Shown here: piece after piece, positions 61,281-64,000 of the stretch
Layout of the letters: every line of letters begins with the position of its first letter
Position numbering within the stretch: the stretch's first letter is position 1
Source of the DNA: Pandoraea oxalativorans
GTDB taxonomy: Bacteria; Pseudomonadota; Gammaproteobacteria; Burkholderiales; Burkholderiaceae
DNA: 64,000 nucleotides
Assembly: GCF_000972785.3 (NCBI RefSeq)
Contig: NZ_CP011253.3
Span: 3,472,001 to 3,536,000, forward strand
Reading direction: 5' to 3'
Notes under the pieces: generated by a model
What the model was told of the DNA's origin: nothing
What the model saw: the letters and a program-made list of their open reading frames with translations, nothing else
Databases searched by the model: none
Position numbers and translations under genes: made by a program

Positions 61281-61769
61281 ATGCTGCAACGCAGGACCCA
61301 TGGAACGGCACGCAAGGCCGCCGTCGCGCTGATGATGTTTGCGCTGTATTTCGCGATTTATGCCGGTGACGCAAACGCCGCAGCGCTCCACCCCGTCAAG
61401 GTGAACAAGCAGGAACTGGCTGGCCCGGTCTTCGAGCGCGACGATGCCGTGCATGAAAACGAAGACGGCAACGACACCGTCGACGTCACCACTTTCACCT
61501 CGCCCGACAAGGCGTTCCAGACCGGTGTGTTCAAGTCCGGCCCCGTACGCGAAGAGATCCGCTCGGCCCCCGGCTATCCCTACACCGAGCTGCTGGTGTT
61601 CCTGAGCGGCGGCGCGAAGTTCACCTCAAGCGACGGCACGGTCGTGGAAGCCGGTCCAGGCGAAGCGGTCACCCTGCCCAAGGGCTGGACGGGCGTGTTC
61701 GAATCGAAGGGCTACACCAAGCTCTACGCCGTGTACGACACGGACGCACCTTCGCACATCGACCCGTAA
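61281..61769 (+). CDS. Secreted cupin-domain protein
   Basis: 162 residues. A hydrophobic signal segment (AVALMMFALYFAIYAGDANA, ending near residue 36) suggests export. A single small cupin barrel follows, with YTELLVFLSGGAKFTSSDGT and EAGPGEAVTLPKGWTGVFES, of the cupin_3/DUF861 type. Typical metal-binding histidines are not obvious. 98 bp after the OmpR-type gene on the same strand and followed by a terminator, so the two may form a unit. Function unknown. Confidence 0.8.
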   Translation: MLQRRTHGTARKAAVALMMFALYFAIYAGDANAAALHPVKVNKQELAGPVFERDDAVHENEDGNDTVDVTTFTSPDKAFQTGVFKSGPVREEIRSAPGYPYTELLVFLSGGAKFTSSDGTVVEAGPGEAVTLPKGWTGVFESKGYTKLYAVYDTDAPSHIDP

Positions 61770-61796
61770 CCGCGTCCGAACCGGCATCACAGGACA

Positions 61797-61833
61797 AAGC
61801 GGCCCATCACCGGAGTGAGGTGACGGGCCGCTT
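61797..61833 (+). terminator. Terminator after the cupin gene
   Basis: AAGCGGCCCATCACC, 7-nt loop, GGTGACGGGCCGCTT: a 15-bp stem with one A/C mismatch, followed by CGCTTTT. It lies 27 bp after the cupin stop. Confidence 0.85.
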
Positions 61834-61888
61834 CGCTTTTGACGACCGGACCGAGACCGTAGAGCGGTCGCGGCCAGTGCGTCCGTCT

Positions 61889-62174
61889 TCAGTAATCCGC
61901 CATCAACGACGCCACGCCGCGCAGGCTATGACGGCGGTGCCAGCGCAGGTCGTCCAGACCGGTGATCGTCAGGTTCGGGAAGCTGCTGAGCAGCTTGTCG
62001 AGCGCGATTTGCAGCGTCGCCGTCGCGAGCCGTGCGCCGAGACAGTGGTGGATGCCCGCACTGAACGAGATCAACCGGCCGTGGTTCTCGCGCCGGATAT
62101 CGAACCGGTCGGGGTTAGATGGGATAAGGGTTATCGAAGAAAAATGCAGGGGACGAAAAATCAGCGAGATTCAT
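61889..62174 (-). pseudogene. Cytochrome P450 remnant with large internal deletion
   Basis: The first 19 codons of a P450 (62174-62118, MNLADFSSPAFFFDNPYPI) are followed at once by a TAA stop and, in another frame, by the last ~75 codons of a P450 (PDRFDIRRENHGRL, the haem-ligand loop FSAGIHHCLGARLA and the end). A full P450 has about 400 residues, so roughly 300 codons including the I-helix and ExxR are gone. The junction is close to 62115. The start overlaps the anti-sigma stop by 14 nt, so the intact gene was the third member of this operon. It cannot make an active enzyme. Confidence 0.88.
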
Positions 62175-63324
62175 AAGTCTTTGAAAGGGGGGCGTCCGCC
62201 ATCGCGTCGGTGAACGGCTGCAAGACCCCGTTGGCTTGCAGCCCCGGCGGCGTGGTGCCGCCGTCGTAAAGCACCGGCACGACGTCGTTGGCGAGCGCGC
62301 GGGCAATCGGCAGCAGATCGCTCGACCCGGCCTGGGAAACCAGCGCGAACATTTGCCCGTCGCGGCGCCAGGTCACCGTATCCATGGGGGGAATGGTCTG
62401 TGCGGAGGGGCCGTGCGCCAGACGCGTGTCCTTCACGACGTAGATTGCCACGGGCGGCCCTTCGCGGGGCAGATAAGCCATCTGAACGACGGCACGGCCG
62501 TCGAACTGCAAGCGCTGCAAGCGCTTGAACTCCATCCCGGCGCGGCGCAGATCGGGCACGACCAGTGGAATGTCGTCGCGGTGGCGGATGGCGCGCACCG
62601 TGGCGATGGCCTCGGCCGCTTCGTCGTCGAGCGGATCGAGGGTCGCTCTGGCAAAGAGCGATTGATACGAAACAAAAGCGCGCACCCACGGCTCGTACGA
62701 ACCGTGCCACGCGTTGGCGGCCTCAGGCGGCGACACCGCCACGCTGTCGACGTCCAGATTGCCCGCGACGGACATGGCGCGCGAGATGGGCATCTGGGGC
62801 ATGGGCGTCGGCGCAGAGCCTTCGGTCAGAAAGCGCGCACCGGCACTGGCAACCAGCACGGCGAACGCGGTCGCGCCCGCTGCAAACCCACCGATCTGCC
62901 ACCAGATGACGCGTGGGCGCTGACTGTCGAACGACGTCGACTCATCGAACTCGCGATCGAGCAAACTGCGGCGCGGAACCGTGCCCGGACTGCGAACATG
63001 CACTCGTCGCCCTGCCCGCCCGTCACGCCCATTGCGCCCAGTCCTCATAAAGCGCGCATCGTTGGCGCTGGCGACATGCGACGGCACATCCAGCGTCGTG
63101 CGTCCGCGCACCAGCGTGCGCACCGTCGACACCAGTTCCGGCGGGACTGGCGCAGTGAAACAGGCCTCGTATGCGTCCTGGAACGGCAGATCGGACGCGT
63201 ACAACGCCTCCACGCGCGCGGCGATGTCCGGCGAAGTCGCGATCGCAGCTTCGACCTTGGACGCAGCCTCCTCGGTCAGGCTGCCGTCCACATAGGAGAG
63301 AAGAATCTGATCGGAGATCACCAT
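62161..63324 (-). CDS. Membrane-anchored anti-sigma factor
   Basis: 387 residues. The N-terminal cytoplasmic part (SDQILLSYVDGSLTEEAASK) is like the zinc-less anti-sigma domains that bind region 2/4 of an ECF sigma. A long basic linker (GRNGRDGRAGRR) precedes one membrane helix (IGGFAAGATAFAVLVASAGA, ~142-162). The C-terminal ~220 residues are periplasmic (DTVTWRRDGQMFALVSQAG near the end is the best-conserved-looking part). It starts 13 bp after the sigma stop, with GAGG upstream. Signal unknown. Confidence 0.82.
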   Translation of the reverse strand: MVISDQILLSYVDGSLTEEAASKVEAAIATSPDIAARVEALYASDLPFQDAYEACFTAPVPPELVSTVRTLVRGRTTLDVPSHVASANDARFMRTGRNGRDGRAGRRVHVRSPGTVPRRSLLDREFDESTSFDSQRPRVIWWQIGGFAAGATAFAVLVASAGARFLTEGSAPTPMPQMPISRAMSVAGNLDVDSVAVSPPEAANAWHGSYEPWVRAFVSYQSLFARATLDPLDDEAAEAIATVRAIRHRDDIPLVVPDLRRAGMEFKRLQRLQFDGRAVVQMAYLPREGPPVAIYVVKDTRLAHGPSAQTIPPMDTVTWRRDGQMFALVSQAGSSDLLPIARALANDVVPVLYDGGTTPPGLQANGVLQPFTDAMADAPLSKTYESR

Positions 63325-63337
63325 CGGGTCGTCACCC

Positions 63338-63895
63338 TCAAGTCGGCGTTTCGCCAATGGCGGCAGTGCCGCGACGACGCGGCGTCACGTCGAACTGCAC
63401 GCCCAGCCGCTGACGTGCAGCCGACAAGCGACCCATGACAGTGGCAACCGGTACGTCCAGAATCTGCGCCGCTTCGCGATAGCTGAAGCCTTCGACGGCG
63501 ACCAGCAGCAGCGCCACGCGTTGCGGCGCGGGCAGACGCTCGACGGCATCGACGATCTGGCGGTGCCCGACATGCTCGTCCGGCAATCCCGACACGGAAT
63601 CGGCAATGTTCTCGAGCAATGCGTCGTCCCACGCGACACCGCCGCGATTGCGCACGTTACGCGCCCGCAGTTCGTTGAGCCACAGGGAATGGACGATGGA
63701 ATAGAGCCAGTTCAGCGGTGCACTATCGGGGCGCAACTGGGCGTCGGCACGCTCCAGTGCGCGCACACAGGCGCGCTGCACGAGGTCTTCGGCGTCGTGA
63801 CGGTCGCCGGTGAGCCGCAACGCGAACGTCCACAGCTTCGGCAGCATGGGGAGCAGCAGCCGCGCAAACCCCGAATCGTGCTCGAACTGCATCAT
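63338..63895 (-). CDS. ECF sigma factor paired with the anti-sigma
   Basis: 185 residues. Region 2 has FALRLTGDRHDAEDLVQRAC and SIVHSLWLNELRAR; region 4 has LPAPQRVALLLVAVEGFSYR and EAAQILDVPVATVMGRLSAA. It belongs to the RpoE-like ECF group and is different from the iron-starvation sigma at 47305. The ATG at 63895 is used. The region upstream to the window end is AT-rich and may hold the promoter. Regulon unknown; the P450 remnant downstream was probably part of it. Confidence 0.92.
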   Translation of the reverse strand: MMQFEHDSGFARLLLPMLPKLWTFALRLTGDRHDAEDLVQRACVRALERADAQLRPDSAPLNWLYSIVHSLWLNELRARNVRNRGGVAWDDALLENIADSVSGLPDEHVGHRQIVDAVERLPAPQRVALLLVAVEGFSYREAAQILDVPVATVMGRLSAARQRLGVQFDVTPRRRGTAAIGETPT

Positions 63896-64000
63896 GTTCA
63901 CTCACCACTACGGCGACGGGCCGAAAGATTCGCATTATTCACACGTCGATATCGCGAAAGCATAAAAATCTCTGCAAATCCGTCTCAATACGGGCCTCAA

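Noticed and set aside
1..64000. CRISPR arrays, tRNA or rRNA genes
   Set aside because: No regularly spaced repeats and no tRNA-like cloverleaf or rRNA sequence was seen on reading through.

Overview
The window is high-GC DNA with genes packed tightly on both strands. It looks like a beta-proteobacterial (Burkholderiales) chromosome. The gene families (OrbS/PvdS-type sigma factor, OrbG-like dioxygenase, PvdE-like exporter, MASE2-GGDEF protein, BrnTA, IS110 and IS3 elements) fit Burkholderiaceae such as Burkholderia, Pandoraea or Cupriavidus. The genus is an inference, since there is no rRNA or housekeeping marker here.

About 44 kb (3.6-47.9 kb) is one siderophore locus. A minus-strand block (14.0-42.5 kb) holds a GTG-started PvdE-type exporter, a TauD-type dioxygenase and three NRPSs in colinear order. 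Their layout is FAAL-PCP, C-A-PCP-E, C-A-PCP, C-A-PCP / C-A-PCP-E, C-A-PCP / C-A-PCP-TE. A-domain pocket residues read by eye give X1(D)-Asp-Thr-X4(D)-X5-Asp, where X1 and X4 share one code and are probably N5-hydroxyornithine-derived. An ornithine N5-hydroxylase, an AlcB/IucB-like acetyltransferase, MbtH, a type II thioesterase, a PPTase, a FhuF-type reductase, a FhuCBD importer, a TonB-dependent receptor and a PvdQ-like lipoprotein acylase complete the pathway. The expected product is an N-acylated hydroxamate/beta-hydroxyaspartate peptide that may be deacylated in the cell envelope.

Control is visible in the DNA. The ECF sigma gene at 47305 has a Fur-box-like sequence across its own promoter. 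Five sites matching TAAA-N17-CGTC, the OrbS/PvdS promoter form, sit in front of fhuC, the acylase, the receptor, the ornithine hydroxylase and mbtH. Bidirectional hairpin terminators close the convergent ends at 13.95 and 44.26 kb.

Left flank (0-3.5 kb): a truncated acyl-CoA synthetase, a Crp/Fnr regulator, an acetyltransferase, a small unknown gene and a BrnT/BrnA toxin-antitoxin pair preceded by two TTGT-N4-ACAA palindromes. Right flank (47.9-64 kb): a MASE2-GGDEF diguanylate cyclase; an IS110-family transposase gene split by a complete 1,336-bp IS3-family element with a GCCGG target duplication; an eight-gene minus-strand operon (PotD/PotA-like ABC importer, HcnABC/opine-oxidase-like trio, RidA) facing a LysR regulator; an atypical OmpR-type regulator and a secreted cupin; and an ECF sigma/anti-sigma pair coupled to a P450 gene that has lost its middle.
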